The notes under the pieces: generated by a model
The model's input: only the letters and a program-made list of their open reading frames with translations
Told to the model about the DNA's origin: nothing
The model's database searches: none
Made by a program: the position numbers and the translations under genes
Shown: positions 25,445-36,968 of the stretch, one piece after another
How positions within the stretch are numbered: the first letter of the stretch is position 1
How the letters are laid out: each line of letters begins with the position of its first letter
Assembly (NCBI RefSeq): GCF_000260135.1
Contig: NZ_JH651384.1
Span: forward strand, 809,693 to 873,692
Source: Thiothrix nivea DSM 5205
GTDB taxonomy: Bacteria > Pseudomonadota > Gammaproteobacteria > Thiotrichales > Thiotrichaceae
Length of the DNA stretch: 64,000 nucleotides
Direction of reading: 5' to 3'

Positions 25445-27817
25445 TCTTCCGCTGAACAGGATAACGCCCCACTGGCTGGGGTCATTGAGGGCGTTTTTAT
25501 CCTGTGCCATCCACGTAACCCTGCCATCGCGGCTTCCGCCATCATCGTCATCATTGATGGCAACATTGGCACTCACCCGGTCACCGATTTTCGGCTTCAT
25601 GCCCAACGCTTTCCACGGAATCCAGGCTTCCAGCCAGTAGCCGTCATACACGGCACGCATGTCAAAACGGATGCTGTGCAAGGCTTCCGCCGATAATGGG
25701 GCAGAATTTTCCCCCAGCGTGGCCTGATCCTGGCCACAGGTGAACACCAGCTGGTAGTCGTGTTTCCCGTCCAGATGCCCATCCCGGCTGTTATCCGTAT
25801 CAAGCATGAACATAATGGAATCATCATCCTGGGGATTATCCGAATCCCACACCCGCTTGCTGTCGTAGGCGCGCACGGTCAGGAACAGGAAATCATCATC
25901 CCATTTACCCTGCCACTTGCCGAACAGGTTGCGCTTGTCCCAGACGCTGCCTTCCAGCAGCAAATCCAGCGTGCGCGGGTTTTCCAGGAAAAACACCCGA
26001 TCCGGCTCGCGGGCTGGCCGCCAGACGATGACAGGCTCATTCGGGTCACGCGGCTGGGTGGCCAGTGGATTATGGGCTGGTTTGGGCAAGGTTTGATCCA
26101 CCCACCATTGCTTGTGCTGAGCGATGAAATCCAGCACTGCATTGTATTTGGGGGCTTGCGTGCGCGGCTGGGTAATGTACTCCTTCAAACCCCAGCAACC
26201 AAACCATTGACAGGTACGCGGGGCGGAAAACAGCATCAGCAACTTACCGCCCTCCTGCCCCCAGCCGTCGAGGAATTGCGTGTAAAGCTCCCCCATACGC
26301 GGGTCACGGTTGGCGGCAAACAGTAGCGGGTTGGGGTGCTGGTCGGGTTTGCGGGTTGCCCAGTCCACCAGCCCCTGCCCGCCTTCGTAGCCCAGCAGGT
26401 CGACCCCGAACTGTTGCGCCAGTTTGGCGTGTTTGCGTACCCCTTCCAGCACTTCGGGCAGGGAACGGTAGGAATTCTTGTCAGTCGTCAGGCGGAAAAT
26501 GTCATCCACCGTACTGGATTCGCGGAAACCCTTGATATTACCACCGAAATACGGCGCAATCGCCAGCGCATCCACGTTTTGGTAAGTATCGTCGTAACTC
26601 AGCACCTTCTCGGCGAAATCCGGGCGTGTATCCCAACCCCCCAATACCCGCACGAAACGGTCACGCCCACCGAACACCTGTTCCCACTCAGCAAAAATCT
26701 GCCGGGCGCGGATGGTGTAATATTCGTAACCCACTTCCGCCGCATTCAGCCCCAGCCCCAGTTCGATGCCCTTTTTCTGCGTGTATTCGTCGTGGCTGAA
26801 GGTAGCGTTCCAGATTTCGTTGGAATATTCCAGGTAGATTTTCAGTTCAGGGTTGAGGTGGTCGCGCACGTAGGCGGCATATTCACGCACATATTCGTCA
26901 TCGGCGGCGTGGGGGATGTTGAACCAAGCATCCTTGTGCAGGCGATTGGCCAGTTCCACCATGATTTCCAGCGGTGCACCGCGTGCGCCGTAGGTTCCAC
27001 CCCAGGTAGCCTCTTCCATGCGCGGGCGGTCGGCCCAATGCTCCACCGGGTTGCGGGTGATACCGGACATAGGCATGAAACGGATGGCCTGGAAATCCTT
27101 CATGAAATCCAGATAATCGGGGTTGAACACAATCTGGTCGTAGTAATCCACGAATGGCAGGAACATGCCATCCGTCGCTGTACAAGCACTGGCATCTTCC
27201 GCCCGCTTGAGCGGATTGTTCTGGCAGATGCCGCCCGGTGGCAGAATGCGGATATTGCGCAGGTAATCGTCCGGATTGGTGTAGGCAATCACCAGACTGG
27301 CATCCAGACGGCCATTGGTTCCGGGGTTGAGCTTGATGATGTCACGCCCCGGCGAGTGGCTGACCAACACCGCATCATTACCATAGCGCAGTTCGCCATC
27401 ACCGTCATACAACACCGTGTATTCACTTGCCGGGATCGTGTCAGGCGGCAATTCGCCAAGAAAACGGGTTCCTGCCTCGCCGCCATTCAGGTTACTTGGC
27501 CAGCCGTTGGCGTCATAGGTAACATTTTCCGCCTTTAAATGCAGGATGTTTTCCTGGAAGGGATTGGCAGAACGGAACAGGTCAACGAATGGAATGCTGG
27601 CATCGCTGTAGCCGATTTCATTCGTGTTGATGCCGAGGGAGGATTCCTGCTGGATGGCGGGTAACTCTACCTGCCCGACAGGCGGCGTTGGCTGTGTTTG
27701 CGGGGGCTGCGTCACCGGTTGTGGTTTGCGCCATTCCCGGTAAAGATAAAGCCCGGCTTGCAGGAGAACCAGCAACAGGGCAAGGGCTAATAGAATTGTG
27801 ATGATTTTACGTAGCAT
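25442..27817 (-). CDS. Secreted glycosidase-like protein with C-terminal CBM9-like domain
   Basis: The 791-residue product has a signal anchor (TILLALALLLVLLQAG) and a Pro/Gln/Thr-rich linker, so it should be exported. The middle (about residues 200-560) looks like a clan-A TIM-barrel glycosidase, with YLEYSNEIWNATFS carrying a candidate acid/base Glu, and WGGTYGARGAP. The last 190 residues look like a family 9 carbohydrate-binding or DOMON-like domain (LLEGSVWDKRNLFGKWQGKW; DDSIMFMLDTDNS). Substrate is unknown. It converges with the 24865 gene with only 7 bases between stops. Confidence 0.65.
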   Translation of the reverse strand: MLRKIITILLALALLLVLLQAGLYLYREWRKPQPVTQPPQTQPTPPVGQVELPAIQQESSLGINTNEIGYSDASIPFVDLFRSANPFQENILHLKAENVTYDANGWPSNLNGGEAGTRFLGELPPDTIPASEYTVLYDGDGELRYGNDAVLVSHSPGRDIIKLNPGTNGRLDASLVIAYTNPDDYLRNIRILPPGGICQNNPLKRAEDASACTATDGMFLPFVDYYDQIVFNPDYLDFMKDFQAIRFMPMSGITRNPVEHWADRPRMEEATWGGTYGARGAPLEIMVELANRLHKDAWFNIPHAADDEYVREYAAYVRDHLNPELKIYLEYSNEIWNATFSHDEYTQKKGIELGLGLNAAEVGYEYYTIRARQIFAEWEQVFGGRDRFVRVLGGWDTRPDFAEKVLSYDDTYQNVDALAIAPYFGGNIKGFRESSTVDDIFRLTTDKNSYRSLPEVLEGVRKHAKLAQQFGVDLLGYEGGQGLVDWATRKPDQHPNPLLFAANRDPRMGELYTQFLDGWGQEGGKLLMLFSAPRTCQWFGCWGLKEYITQPRTQAPKYNAVLDFIAQHKQWWVDQTLPKPAHNPLATQPRDPNEPVIVWRPAREPDRVFFLENPRTLDLLLEGSVWDKRNLFGKWQGKWDDDFLFLTVRAYDSKRVWDSDNPQDDDSIMFMLDTDNSRDGHLDGKHDYQLVFTCGQDQATLGENSAPLSAEALHSIRFDMRAVYDGYWLEAWIPWKALGMKPKIGDRVSANVAINDDDDGGSRDGRVTWMAQDKNALNDPSQWGVILFSGR

Positions 27818-27874
27818 CCGCCAAGTTTAGGCGATGAATGCCACAAATTCACCTCTGTTAATTTTCTTTCCATA

Positions 27875-27912
27875 TGTCCGTATCTCCACATTATCAAGTT
27901 GAGATACGGACA
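27875..27912. other. 12-bp perfect inverted repeat
   Basis: TGTCCGTATCTC at 27875-27886 is matched by its exact reverse complement at 27901-27912, with a 14-base loop. It lies between the glycosidase start and the tRNA-Pro terminator. It may be an operator, a hairpin in the glycosidase leader or a mobile-element scar. Confidence 0.45.
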
Positions 27913-27969
27913 ATAGTACAGCCTTTGGCGTGGGCTTGGGTGATACCGCATGGTACAGCCTGATACAAC

Positions 27970-28005
27970 AAAAGCCCTTACAGATTACGGCCTGTAAGGG
28001 CTTTT
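27970..28005 (-). terminator. Intrinsic terminator of tRNA-Pro
   Basis: A perfect 14-bp stem (27970-27983 with 27992-28005, loop of 8) ends on the minus strand in GGGCTTTT. It lies 33 bases past the 3' end of tRNA-Pro. Confidence 0.8.
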
Positions 28006-28037
28006 GGTACGGCATGACACCGCATGAATCAAGTAAT

Positions 28038-28114
28038 TGGTCGGGACGAGAGGATTCGAACCTCCGACCCCCACACCCCCAGTGTGGTGCGCTACCAGGC
28101 TGCGCTACGCCCCG
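28038..28114 (-). tRNA. tRNA-Pro (anticodon GGG)
   Basis: The 77-base minus-strand sequence starts CGGGGCG, pairs with CGTCCCG at the 3' end, and has an encoded CCA (28040-28038). The T-loop GGTTCGAATCC is present and the anticodon loop reads CTGGGGGTG, giving GGG. It follows the ihfA-merR end of the translation operon, a common location. Confidence 0.95.
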
Positions 28115-28164
28115 ACCGAAGGGATGCAAGCTTACCCTAACGGGCTGGCAAGCTCAAGTTGAAA

Positions 28165-28548
28165 TCAACCACGCAGGAGGTACAGGATACGCTCCAGTTC
28201 CTGCACCACCGGCGTAAAATCTTGCCCGTCGAGCACGATGGGTTCGGGCGGAAGTTGGGCGGGTGGAGGGTTATGGGCATCTTCCAGCAATTTCTGCCGC
28301 GCGCCACTGATGGTGTAGCCCTGCTCGTACAACAAGGCTCGGATCTGGCGGATCAGCAGGACATCTTCCCGCTGGTAATAACGCCGGTTGCCACGCCGTT
28401 TCATCGGCTTGAGGGATGGGAATTCCTGTTCCCAATAACGCAACACGTGCGTTTTTACGCCGCACAAGTCACTCACCTCACCGATGGTAAAATAGCGTTT
28501 GCCTGGAATGGGCGGTAACTGGCTATTCGGCGTCGCCGCTTCCTGCAT
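28165..28548 (-). CDS. MerR family transcriptional regulator
   Basis: The 127-residue product has the MerR winged helix-turn-helix ([33 protein letters not shown]), then a helix and a short C-terminus. No metal-binding cysteines are conserved, so it belongs to the untyped MerR group found next to ihfA in many gammaproteobacteria. It overlaps the ihfA end by 26 bases. Confidence 0.93.
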   Translation of the reverse strand: MQEAATPNSQLPPIPGKRYFTIGEVSDLCGVKTHVLRYWEQEFPSLKPMKRRGNRRYYQREDVLLIRQIRALLYEQGYTISGARQKLLEDAHNPPPAQLPPEPIVLDGQDFTPVVQELERILYLLRG

Positions 28549-28834
28549 ATTCCTCTACCCGCTGCTTGAGCTTCTGGCCGGGGCGGAACGTGACTACGCG
28601 CCGCGCCGTCACAGGAATTTCTTCCCCTGTTTTCGGGTTACGCCCCGGGCGCTGCGTCTTGTCACGCAGCATGAAATTGCCAAAACCGGACAATTTCACG
28701 TTCTTGCCGGTTATCAGGGCGTCACTGATTTCCTCGAAGAACATTTCGACCAAATCCTTGGCCTCGCGCTTGTTCAAACCCAGTTCTTCAAACAGATGTT
28801 CAACCATGTCTGCCTTGGTTAATGTTATTGTCAT
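28523..28834 (-). CDS. ihfA: Integration host factor subunit alpha
   Basis: The 103-residue product is a DNA-bending HU/IHF family protein: [15 protein letters not shown], then [24 protein letters not shown] with the intercalating proline region, and [14 protein letters not shown] alpha pairs with IhfB in recombination and transcription control. It follows pheT by 17 bases, the conserved order. Confidence 0.97.
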   Translation of the reverse strand: MTITLTKADMVEHLFEELGLNKREAKDLVEMFFEEISDALITGKNVKLSGFGNFMLRDKTQRPGRNPKTGEEIPVTARRVVTFRPGQKLKQRVEEYAGSGDAE

Positions 28835-28851
28835 GCACGTTTTTCCTGTTT

Positions 28852-31239
28852 TTAACGCAATACTGCGCCGACTTCATCCTGAAGCGAAGCCACGACGCCA
28901 TCGACTATCCTGTTTATTTCCGCATCTTCTAGAGTGCGCGAAAAATCCTGTAAAATCAAGCTTAAAGCGACACTTTTCTGGCCATCGGGTATGCCTTTAC
29001 CCGCATAGACATCAAATAAATAATAGGACACCAATTGGGGAACAGCCGCTTTTTTAACGGCATTTTCCAATGCTACCGCCAAAACATCCTGCCTGACCAG
29101 TAACGCGAGGTCGCGGCGGATGGCCGGGAAGCGGGAAATGGCCTGGTATTTCGGCAAAATACGCTGCATCAACTGTTCCATATCCAGTTCAAACAGGTAT
29201 ACCGGCTGCTCCAAACCCAGTTTTTCCTCAATGCGGGGGTGCACCATACCCATCCAGCCGACAACTTCCGTATCTGTCATAATTTCGGCCGACTGGCCAG
29301 GATGCAAAGCTGAATGTGCCACCGGTGCAAAATGGAAGTTCGTTCCGACAACCTGTTCCAGCAGGGTTTCCACATCACCTTTCAGGTCGTAGAAATCAAC
29401 CGGGCGGTTTGTCTGTGCCCACTGTTCCGGGTACAGATTGCCGGTTATCACGCCAGCCAGACGGGTTTGCTGCTGTAGCTTGCCAGCTTCATCCTGAGAA
29501 AAAGCCGGGCCAAGCTCAAACAGGCGCACCCGGCTCTGCTGCCGGTTCAGATTATAGGCTACAGAACGCAACAAGCCAGACCAAAGTGTGCTGCGCATGA
29601 CGCCCAAATCAGCAGAAATCGGGTTGGCCAGCGCGATACTGCCAACGGCTGGCGCAAGCGTCTGTTCCATTTTGGGGTCAACGAAACTGAACGTAACAGC
29701 CTCCTGATAGCCACGCGCCACCAGCAGGTTGCGCAACCTGCCCTGCCCTACGGACTTTTCGCTCGGCTGGGTAATGCGTGGTGCACGCGGGCGCAGTTCC
29801 GCCGGAATCGAGTCGTAGCCACGCACGCGCGCCAATTCCTCGATCAAATCTTCCTCAATGGCGAGGTCAAAACGCGCCAGTGGGGCTTTCACCTGCCACC
29901 CTGCATCGGTGCTGGTAAATGCGCAATTGAGGCGCGCCAATACGCCTTCCACAGTAGCATCGTCCATGGTCACGCCCAGCACGCGACGGATACGTTCAGG
30001 GCGCAGCAGGATGGATTTGCGTTCCAGCACGCTGGCATCCGCGCAGGTATCAACCACCGGCCCGACTTCACCGCCACAAATGTCCACGATCAGTTGCGTG
30101 GCACGTTCCATCGCCGTGAGCGGCATATCCGGATCTACGCCGCGCTCGAAACGGGCAGAAGAGTCGGTTTGCAAACCGTAGCTGCGCGCCTTGCCCATGA
30201 TTTTGTCGGGGCGAAAATGGGCGCTTTCCAGGAATACATTACGGGTGGCATCAGTAACCGACGTGGGTTCACCACCCATGATGCCCGCCATAGCCACCGG
30301 ATTGGCGGTATCAGCAATCACCAGCGTATCGGCGCGCAGGGTGGCGGTTTGCCCATCGAGCATTACCAGCGTTTCACCCTCATTGGCGTAACGCACCATA
30401 ATGCCGCCTTGCAATTTGTCGAGATCGAAAGCGTGCATCGGCTGGCCAAGCTCCAGCAACACGTAGTTGGTCACGTCCACGGTGGCAGAGATGCTGCGGA
30501 TACCAGCGCGGCGCAACTTTTCCTGCATCCACACCGGGGTCGGCGCTTGCGGGTTGATGTTGCGGATGATGCGGCCTGCATAACGCGGGCAGGCATCCGC
30601 CGCCTGAATGTCGATAGGGAAAGTGTCGGTATGCTGGGTAGTACAGGATGGGATTTCCGGCACATGCAGCGGCACATCCATTACCAGGGCAGTTTCGCGC
30701 GCCACCCCGATCATGCTCATACAGTCGCCACGGTTAGCGGTAATCGCCAGCTCAATAACTTCATCGTCCAGTTGCAGGTATTTGCGGATGTCCATCCCGA
30801 CCGGCGCATCGTCTGGCAGCTCCAGTAAGCCGTCGGACTTTTCCGACATGCCCAGTTCGGTGGAGGAACACAACATACCAAAGGATTCAACGCCACGCAG
30901 CTTGCCTTTCTTGATCTTCAGATCCTTGCCATCCGGCAGCGGCAGTACTGCGCCAATCAGCGCCAACGGCACCTTGATACCAGCACGCACATTGCTTGCG
31001 CCACAAACGATTTGCAGGGTTTCGCCCCGGCCATTGTCTACCTTGCACAGGCTCAATTTGTCGGCATCAGGGTGTTTTTCACGCTCCAACACATGACCAA
31101 CCACAATGCCGGTAAAAGCGGTCGCCACCGGGTCACGCGCTTCTACTTCACAGCCAGACATGGTGAGCTTGTCGGCGATTGCATCCAGCGTTTGCGGCGT
31201 ATCAATCCACTCACGCAGCCATTTTTCACTGACTTTCAT
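28852..31239 (-). CDS. pheT: Phenylalanyl-tRNA synthetase beta subunit
   Basis: The 795-residue product has the PheT architecture: an N-terminal tRNA-binding OB domain ([19 protein letters not shown]), B3/B4 editing domain, two B5 domains, the inactive synthetase-like core and the C-terminal ferredoxin-fold anticodon domain ([15 protein letters not shown]). It forms the alpha2-beta2 enzyme with PheS, encoded 13 bases upstream. Length is typical. Confidence 0.98.
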   Translation of the reverse strand: MKVSEKWLREWIDTPQTLDAIADKLTMSGCEVEARDPVATAFTGIVVGHVLEREKHPDADKLSLCKVDNGRGETLQIVCGASNVRAGIKVPLALIGAVLPLPDGKDLKIKKGKLRGVESFGMLCSSTELGMSEKSDGLLELPDDAPVGMDIRKYLQLDDEVIELAITANRGDCMSMIGVARETALVMDVPLHVPEIPSCTTQHTDTFPIDIQAADACPRYAGRIIRNINPQAPTPVWMQEKLRRAGIRSISATVDVTNYVLLELGQPMHAFDLDKLQGGIMVRYANEGETLVMLDGQTATLRADTLVIADTANPVAMAGIMGGEPTSVTDATRNVFLESAHFRPDKIMGKARSYGLQTDSSARFERGVDPDMPLTAMERATQLIVDICGGEVGPVVDTCADASVLERKSILLRPERIRRVLGVTMDDATVEGVLARLNCAFTSTDAGWQVKAPLARFDLAIEEDLIEELARVRGYDSIPAELRPRAPRITQPSEKSVGQGRLRNLLVARGYQEAVTFSFVDPKMEQTLAPAVGSIALANPISADLGVMRSTLWSGLLRSVAYNLNRQQSRVRLFELGPAFSQDEAGKLQQQTRLAGVITGNLYPEQWAQTNRPVDFYDLKGDVETLLEQVVGTNFHFAPVAHSALHPGQSAEIMTDTEVVGWMGMVHPRIEEKLGLEQPVYLFELDMEQLMQRILPKYQAISRFPAIRRDLALLVRQDVLAVALENAVKKAAVPQLVSYYLFDVYAGKGIPDGQKSVALSLILQDFSRTLEDAEINRIVDGVVASLQDEVGAVLR

Positions 31240-31252
31240 AAGGTTACCCCGC

Positions 31253-32347
<1,095 letters not shown>

Positions 32348-32388
32348 TCACCCGGTTAAGGGTACTTTTTAGTGCACTTTAATGCAGC

Positions 32389-32748
32389 TTAGGCAGCCAG
32401 GGCAGTTTTTGCCTTTTCTGCTACTGCACCAAACGCCGCGATGTCATGCACAGCCAAATCAGCCAGTACTTTGCGGTCAAGCGCAATACCCGCTTTCTTC
32501 AGGCCATTCATCATGCGGCTGTAAGACAGGCCAAACTGACGTGCACCAGCGTTGATACGCACGATCCACAGGGCGCGGAACTGGCGTTTTTTCTGACGGC
32601 GGTCACGGAATGCATACTGGCCTGCCTTGATAACTGCCTGGTGTGCAACACGGTAAACACGGCTACGGGCACCGTAGTAACCTTTAGCCAACTTCAGAAT
32701 TTTCTTGTGACGGGCGTGTGCCGTTACACCACGTTTTACTCTTGCCAT
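32389..32748 (-). CDS. rplT: 50S ribosomal protein L20
   Basis: The 119-residue basic product is standard L20 ([40 protein letters not shown]). It binds 23S rRNA early in 50S assembly and in some bacteria represses its own operon. It sits 14 bases downstream of rpmI, as expected. Confidence 0.98.
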   Translation of the reverse strand: MARVKRGVTAHARHKKILKLAKGYYGARSRVYRVAHQAVIKAGQYAFRDRRQKKRQFRALWIVRINAGARQFGLSYSRMMNGLKKAGIALDRKVLADLAVHDIAAFGAVAEKAKTALAA

Positions 32749-32762
32749 TTGTCAGTTCCTCC

Positions 32763-32963
32763 TTAGGCGTAAGGCAACATTTTTTGAATGCTAGCGTGAT
32801 CCGCAGCAACAACGTAGTTGTCGCCGGAACGCAACTGACGCTTACGCTTGGTGGACTTCTTGGTCAGAATGTGACGCAGGTGCGATTGCTTGCGCTTGAA
32901 CAGGCCGCTACCGGACTTCTTGAAGCGTTTGGCCGCAGCGCGGCTCGATTTCATCTTAGGCAT
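32763..32963 (-). CDS. rpmI: 50S ribosomal protein L35
   Basis: The 66-residue product [20 protein letters not shown] onward is L35. The ATG at 32963 is chosen because all L35 proteins begin MPK(M/L)K; an in-frame ATG 15 bases earlier gives an atypical extension. Between it and infC lies a hairpin repeat of about 100 bp, unusual inside this operon. Confidence 0.97.
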   Translation of the reverse strand: MPKMKSSRAAAKRFKKSGSGLFKRKQSHLRHILTKKSTKRKRQLRSGDNYVVAADHASIQKMLPYA

Positions 32964-33034
32964 CTTTGTCTCCTTCAACTAGAGGTAGATAAAACATCCT
33001 GCAAGAGTGCCTTACCTTAACAGGATGATGTTTG

Positions 33035-33134
33035 AAGAAAATCCCCCCCGATCCCCCTTCTTCAAAGGGGGGAGGCAAGAACTCCTGCCTTAGTTAGCCC
33101 CCTTGAAAAAAGGGGGGGGTGGGGCGATTTTCTT
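33035..33134. repeat. Two-arm C/G-rich MITE-like hairpin repeat between infC and rpmI
   Basis: The element is bounded by AAGAAAATC (33035-33043) and its inverse GATTTTCTT (33126-33134). Inside, each arm is itself a hairpin (CCCCCTTCTTCAAAGGGGGG; CCCCCTTGAAAAAAGGGGGG). It ends exactly against the infC stop codon. The same design recurs at 58051-58169 and as one arm at 62875. It should act as a partial terminator between infC and rpmI. Confidence 0.75.
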
Positions 33135-33654
33135 ATACTTTCTTTTTCGGTGCCAGCATCATGACCATCTGGCGACCTTCGAGCCTTGGAAACTGTTCGA
33201 CAACCGCCAGCTCTTCCAGCTCTTTTTCAACCCGCTTGAGGACATCCATCCCCAGTTCCTTGTGCGCCATTTCGCGCCCCTTGAAACGCAGGGTAACCTT
33301 GACCTTATCGCCTTCGTCCAGAAACTCTTTCAGCTTGCGCATTTTGATCTGGTAATCGCCTTCATCCGTCGCCGGACGCATCTTGATTTCCTTGACCTGC
33401 ACCTGCTTCTGGTTTTTACGGGCCATGGCGGCTTTCTTGCTTTCGTCGAAGCGGAATTTGCCGTAATCCATAATGCGGCAAACCGGTGGTTTCGCATTGG
33501 GCACGATTTCCACCAGATCGAGTTCAGCGTCGTAAGCCATTTCCAGCGCGTCCCGCAGGGAGACTACGCCTTTATTCTCACCTTCGGCATCAATCAGACG
33601 AATCTTCGGAACATTGATGTCGTCATTGATGCGGTGTTCTTTTTCGAGAGCGAT
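33133..33654 (-). CDS. infC: Translation initiation factor IF-3, ATC start
   Basis: The 173-residue IF-3 has the N-terminal segment [19 protein letters not shown], the linker and the C-terminal domain ([17 protein letters not shown]). No ATG, GTG or TTG exists in frame between a TAA ten codons upstream and the conserved core. The only suitable initiator is ATC at 33654-33652, eight bases after GAGGA. infC genes classically use rare AUU-type starts so that IF-3 represses its own translation. It follows thrS by 24 bases. Confidence 0.95.
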   Translation of the reverse strand: MALEKEHRINDDINVPKIRLIDAEGENKGVVSLRDALEMAYDAELDLVEIVPNAKPPVCRIMDYGKFRFDESKKAAMARKNQKQVQVKEIKMRPATDEGDYQIKMRKLKEFLDEGDKVKVTLRFKGREMAHKELGMDVLKRVEKELEELAVVEQFPRLEGRQMVMMLAPKKKV

Positions 33655-33678
33655 AAGTTGAGTCCTCGTTTTACAGCC

Positions 33679-35601
33679 TTATAAAAGCATTGAACCGCGC
33701 GCAGCAATCTCCTCGCCCAGACATTGCTGTATATCAGCCAGGGTGAAATTCCCCAAGTCTTTGCCGGAGCGCGTGCGCACGGTGACAGATTGTGTTTCCA
33801 CTTCGCGGTCACCGACTACCAACAAGTAGGGCACACGCTGCATGGTATGTTCGCGGATTTTAAAACCAATTTTTTCATTTCTCAAGTCTGCGACCGCACG
33901 GATGCCTGCATGTAGCAATTGCTTGACTGCATCTTGCACGAAATCGGCCTGCTTGTCAGTGATATTCATTACGACGGCCTGGGTTGGTGCCAACCACAAC
34001 GGGAACTTGCCCTCGTAATGCTCGATCAAGATGCCGGTGAACCGTTCCAGTGAACCAAACAGGGCGCGGTGCAACATAACCGGGCGCTTGCGGCTATTGT
34101 CCTCTGCCACGTAAGTCAGGTCGAAACGTTCCGGCAGGCTCATGTCCACCTGCAAAGTACCGCACTGCCAGTCACGTCCTATGGCATCGCGCAGTACAAA
34201 TTCCAGTTTCGGGCCATAGAATGCGCCTTCACCGGGGAACAGGGTGTAGGGCAGCCCCATGCTCTCCAGGGAATCCGCCAGTGCGTGTTCGAGTTTGTCC
34301 CAGATTTCGTCGCTGCCTATACGGTTTTCCGGGCGGGTGGAAAGTTTAATGTGGACATTTTCAAACCCGAAGTCTTTATAAATGTCCAGTACCAGTGCCG
34401 CCACATCTTTACATTCCTGCGCCATCTGTTCTTCGGTGCAGAAAATGTGGGCATCATCCTGGGTAAAGTGCCGTACCCGCATCAAGCCGTGCAAAGCACC
34501 GGATGGCTCATAGCGGTGCACCTTGCCGAATTCGGCCATCCGTAACGGCAGGTCACGGTAACTTTTCAGCCCCTGCGCAAACATCAACATGCCACCGGGG
34601 CAGTTCATTGGCTTGAGGGCAAATACACGTTCGTCTTCCGTGGTGGTGGTGAACATGTTTTCACGATAGTTGAACCAGTGGCCGGAGGTTTCCCACAGGC
34701 TACGATCCATGACATCAGGCGTATTGACCTCGACATAACCAGCCTGCTGCTGGCGCTTGCGCATATAGCCAATCAGTTCCTGGAAAACTGTCCAGCCCTT
34801 GGGATGCCAGAACACCGACCCAGGTGCCTGCTCCTCAAAATGGAACAAATCCAGCTGACGGCCCAGCTTGCGGTGATCGCGCTTTTCGGCCTCTTCCAGC
34901 ATGGTCAGATAGGCTTGCAAGTCCTTCTTGTTAGTCCACGCCGTGCCGTAAATGCGCTGCAACATCTCGTTGTTGGAATTGCCACGCCAATACGCGCCCG
35001 CAACCTTCATCACCTTGACGGCAGGAATCTTGCCGGTACTCGGCACATGCGGCCCACGGCACAGGTCAATGAAATCACCCTGGCGATAGAGGGAAAGCAC
35101 CTGCCCTTCCGGGATGCCTTCGATAATCTCGGCCTTGTAGGCTTCACCCATGCCTTTGAAGAAACTGATTGCTTCGTCACGCGGCAAGGTACTGCGCTCG
35201 ACCGGAATATCCTGCTTGATCAGTTCCTGCATCTTCGCATCAATCGCCTGCAAGTCTTCCGGCGTGAACGGGCGTGGGGTGGAAAAATCGTAGTAGAAGC
35301 CATTCTCAATAGTCGGCCCGATGGTAACCTGCACATCCGGGAACAATTGTTTGACTGCCTGCGCCATCAGGTGGGCAGAGGAATGGCGGATAATGTCCAG
35401 CCCTTCTGCGTCTTTGGCCGTGACAATGCTCAAGGCTGCGTCATGGTCAATCACATAGCTGGCATCGACCAAATCCCCATCGACCTTGCCTGCAAGCGTC
35501 GCTTTGGCAAGACCTGCGCCGATGTCGGCTGCAACTGCGAGAACAGAAAGGGGAGTTTCGTAAGAACGTTGACTTCCGTCAGGGAGGGTAATAACTGGCA
35601 T
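33679..35601 (-). CDS. thrS: Threonyl-tRNA synthetase
   Basis: The 640-residue product has the TGS domain, the editing domain ([16 protein letters not shown] with its His pair), the class II catalytic core ([43 protein letters not shown]) and the anticodon-binding domain ([12 protein letters not shown]). It is the first protein gene of the operon, about 50 bases downstream of tRNA-Val. Length is typical. Confidence 0.99.
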   Translation of the reverse strand: MPVITLPDGSQRSYETPLSVLAVAADIGAGLAKATLAGKVDGDLVDASYVIDHDAALSIVTAKDAEGLDIIRHSSAHLMAQAVKQLFPDVQVTIGPTIENGFYYDFSTPRPFTPEDLQAIDAKMQELIKQDIPVERSTLPRDEAISFFKGMGEAYKAEIIEGIPEGQVLSLYRQGDFIDLCRGPHVPSTGKIPAVKVMKVAGAYWRGNSNNEMLQRIYGTAWTNKKDLQAYLTMLEEAEKRDHRKLGRQLDLFHFEEQAPGSVFWHPKGWTVFQELIGYMRKRQQQAGYVEVNTPDVMDRSLWETSGHWFNYRENMFTTTTEDERVFALKPMNCPGGMLMFAQGLKSYRDLPLRMAEFGKVHRYEPSGALHGLMRVRHFTQDDAHIFCTEEQMAQECKDVAALVLDIYKDFGFENVHIKLSTRPENRIGSDEIWDKLEHALADSLESMGLPYTLFPGEGAFYGPKLEFVLRDAIGRDWQCGTLQVDMSLPERFDLTYVAEDNSRKRPVMLHRALFGSLERFTGILIEHYEGKFPLWLAPTQAVVMNITDKQADFVQDAVKQLLHAGIRAVADLRNEKIGFKIREHTMQRVPYLLVVGDREVETQSVTVRTRSGKDLGNFTLADIQQCLGEEIAARGSMLL

Positions 35602-35654
35602 ATTATGCTCCAGTGGTGGCCTATACGAGGGGTCACATGGTTATTAATAAGGAA

Positions 35655-35731
35655 TGGTAGGCGTAATTGGACTCGAACCAACGACCCCCACCATGTCAAG
35701 GTGGTGCTCTAACCAACTGAGCTATACGCCT
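35655..35731 (-). tRNA. tRNA-Val (anticodon GAC)
   Basis: The 77-base minus-strand gene has acceptor AGGCGTA pairing with TACGCCT, a D-arm TAGCTCAGTTGGTTAGAGC, anticodon loop CTTGACA giving GAC, T-loop GGTTCGAGTCC and an encoded CCA. tRNA-Val next to thrS is a known gammaproteobacterial arrangement. Confidence 0.96.
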
Positions 35732-35835
35732 GTCGTCGAAGGAGGCAGATTATAGCGGGATTGGTTAGGAGTGCAAGATTTTTTTGTCATGGCAGGGCTG
35801 TTACACTGCGCCAAACCGCCAAGGAACCCATACCG

Positions 35836-36858
35836 ATGTTCATCGCCCCTAACTTGCCAGATTTCAAACGCCGTTTCGCTGCTGGCCTGCAACAAATGCT
35901 CTCGCCGGATGGATTGGGAGCATTTATCCTGGTGCTGGCCAACAGTATGCAGGATAAGGCATTGTTCACCTTGCTACGGAATCCATTGGGTGAAACCTTC
36001 AAACACTTGCAAGCACTTGCCCCCGCTGGCCCGGAAGATGACAAGGCAGTCTTTGCGGCGCTATCCGCCAACGGTATAGACGAGCTATCTTCCTGGCAGC
36101 TCCACACCCTCGATGGTTGGGAGCTGGTAACCAACCCACTGCGTTCCCTGCGCCCTGCGCGTGTTTCCAGCGACGTTTTCCGGGAAATCCGCCTGCCATT
36201 CGCCCCCGGCAAATTCCATTTCAACAAGCCATTTTTGCGCCCTGAAATCTTGTGGGAAGGCGTTACGGCAGGCATGAACCTGCGGGTGATGTACAACAAA
36301 TTTCCGTTTGCGCCCTGGCATTTGCTAGTAGTGCCGGAAGCGGAACAGACCCTGCCGCAATTCCTGACCCAAACGCACCATACCCGTATGATGGAATTGG
36401 TTGCCAACACAGCGGAAAGCCTGCCGGGTTTGGGCATGGCCTTTAACAGCCTGGGGGCTTATGCCTCTATCAACCAGTTACATTTTCAGGGGTTTGTGCG
36501 GGCAACACCGTTCCCGGTAGAACTGCCCCGCTGGCGGCATAATGGCGGGGCGGAAGCTTATCCACTGGAATGTCTGCGTACCAACTCCGTGGAAGCGTCC
36601 TGGCAAACCATCGCGTCGCTGCATCAGGCCAACCAGCCCTACAACTTGCTGTACCGGGCGGATGCCTGTTACATCCTGCCACGCAAAGGGCAAGGTACGG
36701 TGGAATTGCCTGCCTGGGCGCAAGGCATCGCTTGGCACGAAGCCTGCGGCGTGTTCACCCTGCCGGATATGCAAACCGCTACGGCACTGGACGCCAACAC
36801 CATTTTCCGCCAACTGGCGCAACTGCACGCCAGCCTCCCTACCCAATTGGCATCATGA
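35836..36858 (+). CDS. HIT-like / DUF4922-type protein
   Basis: The 340-residue product is soluble and has features of galactose-1-phosphate uridylyltransferase/HIT-fold enzymes: MNLRVMYNKFPFAPWHLLVVP (a substrate-side strand) and FNSLGAYASINQLHFQGF, reminiscent of the HxHxQ active site with the first His replaced. This resembles GDP-hexose phosphorylase or DUF4922 proteins, but the altered motif leaves activity doubtful. The ATG at 35836 is used rather than an earlier in-frame start in the tRNA leader. Confidence 0.55.
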   Translation: MFIAPNLPDFKRRFAAGLQQMLSPDGLGAFILVLANSMQDKALFTLLRNPLGETFKHLQALAPAGPEDDKAVFAALSANGIDELSSWQLHTLDGWELVTNPLRSLRPARVSSDVFREIRLPFAPGKFHFNKPFLRPEILWEGVTAGMNLRVMYNKFPFAPWHLLVVPEAEQTLPQFLTQTHHTRMMELVANTAESLPGLGMAFNSLGAYASINQLHFQGFVRATPFPVELPRWRHNGGAEAYPLECLRTNSVEASWQTIASLHQANQPYNLLYRADACYILPRKGQGTVELPAWAQGIAWHEACGVFTLPDMQTATALDANTIFRQLAQLHASLPTQLAS

Positions 36859-36968
36859 TTATTTGATTTTTATCAATTATGCTCCTATAAACTTCCTAAA
36901 GGGGGAAACCACTAAAATACTCCATAATTTCAAAACACAACGGAGTTTCGCCAGAGGAGGATAAGTTC

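Noticed and set aside
26336..27538. 400-codon open frame antisense to the glycosidase-like gene
   Set aside because: The minus-strand product has a signal anchor and domain structure. The plus-strand translation is low in motifs and lacks a ribosome site.
27827..28129. 100-codon minus-strand frame spanning tRNA-Pro
   Set aside because: It reads through the tRNA gene and its terminator, so the open frame is accidental.
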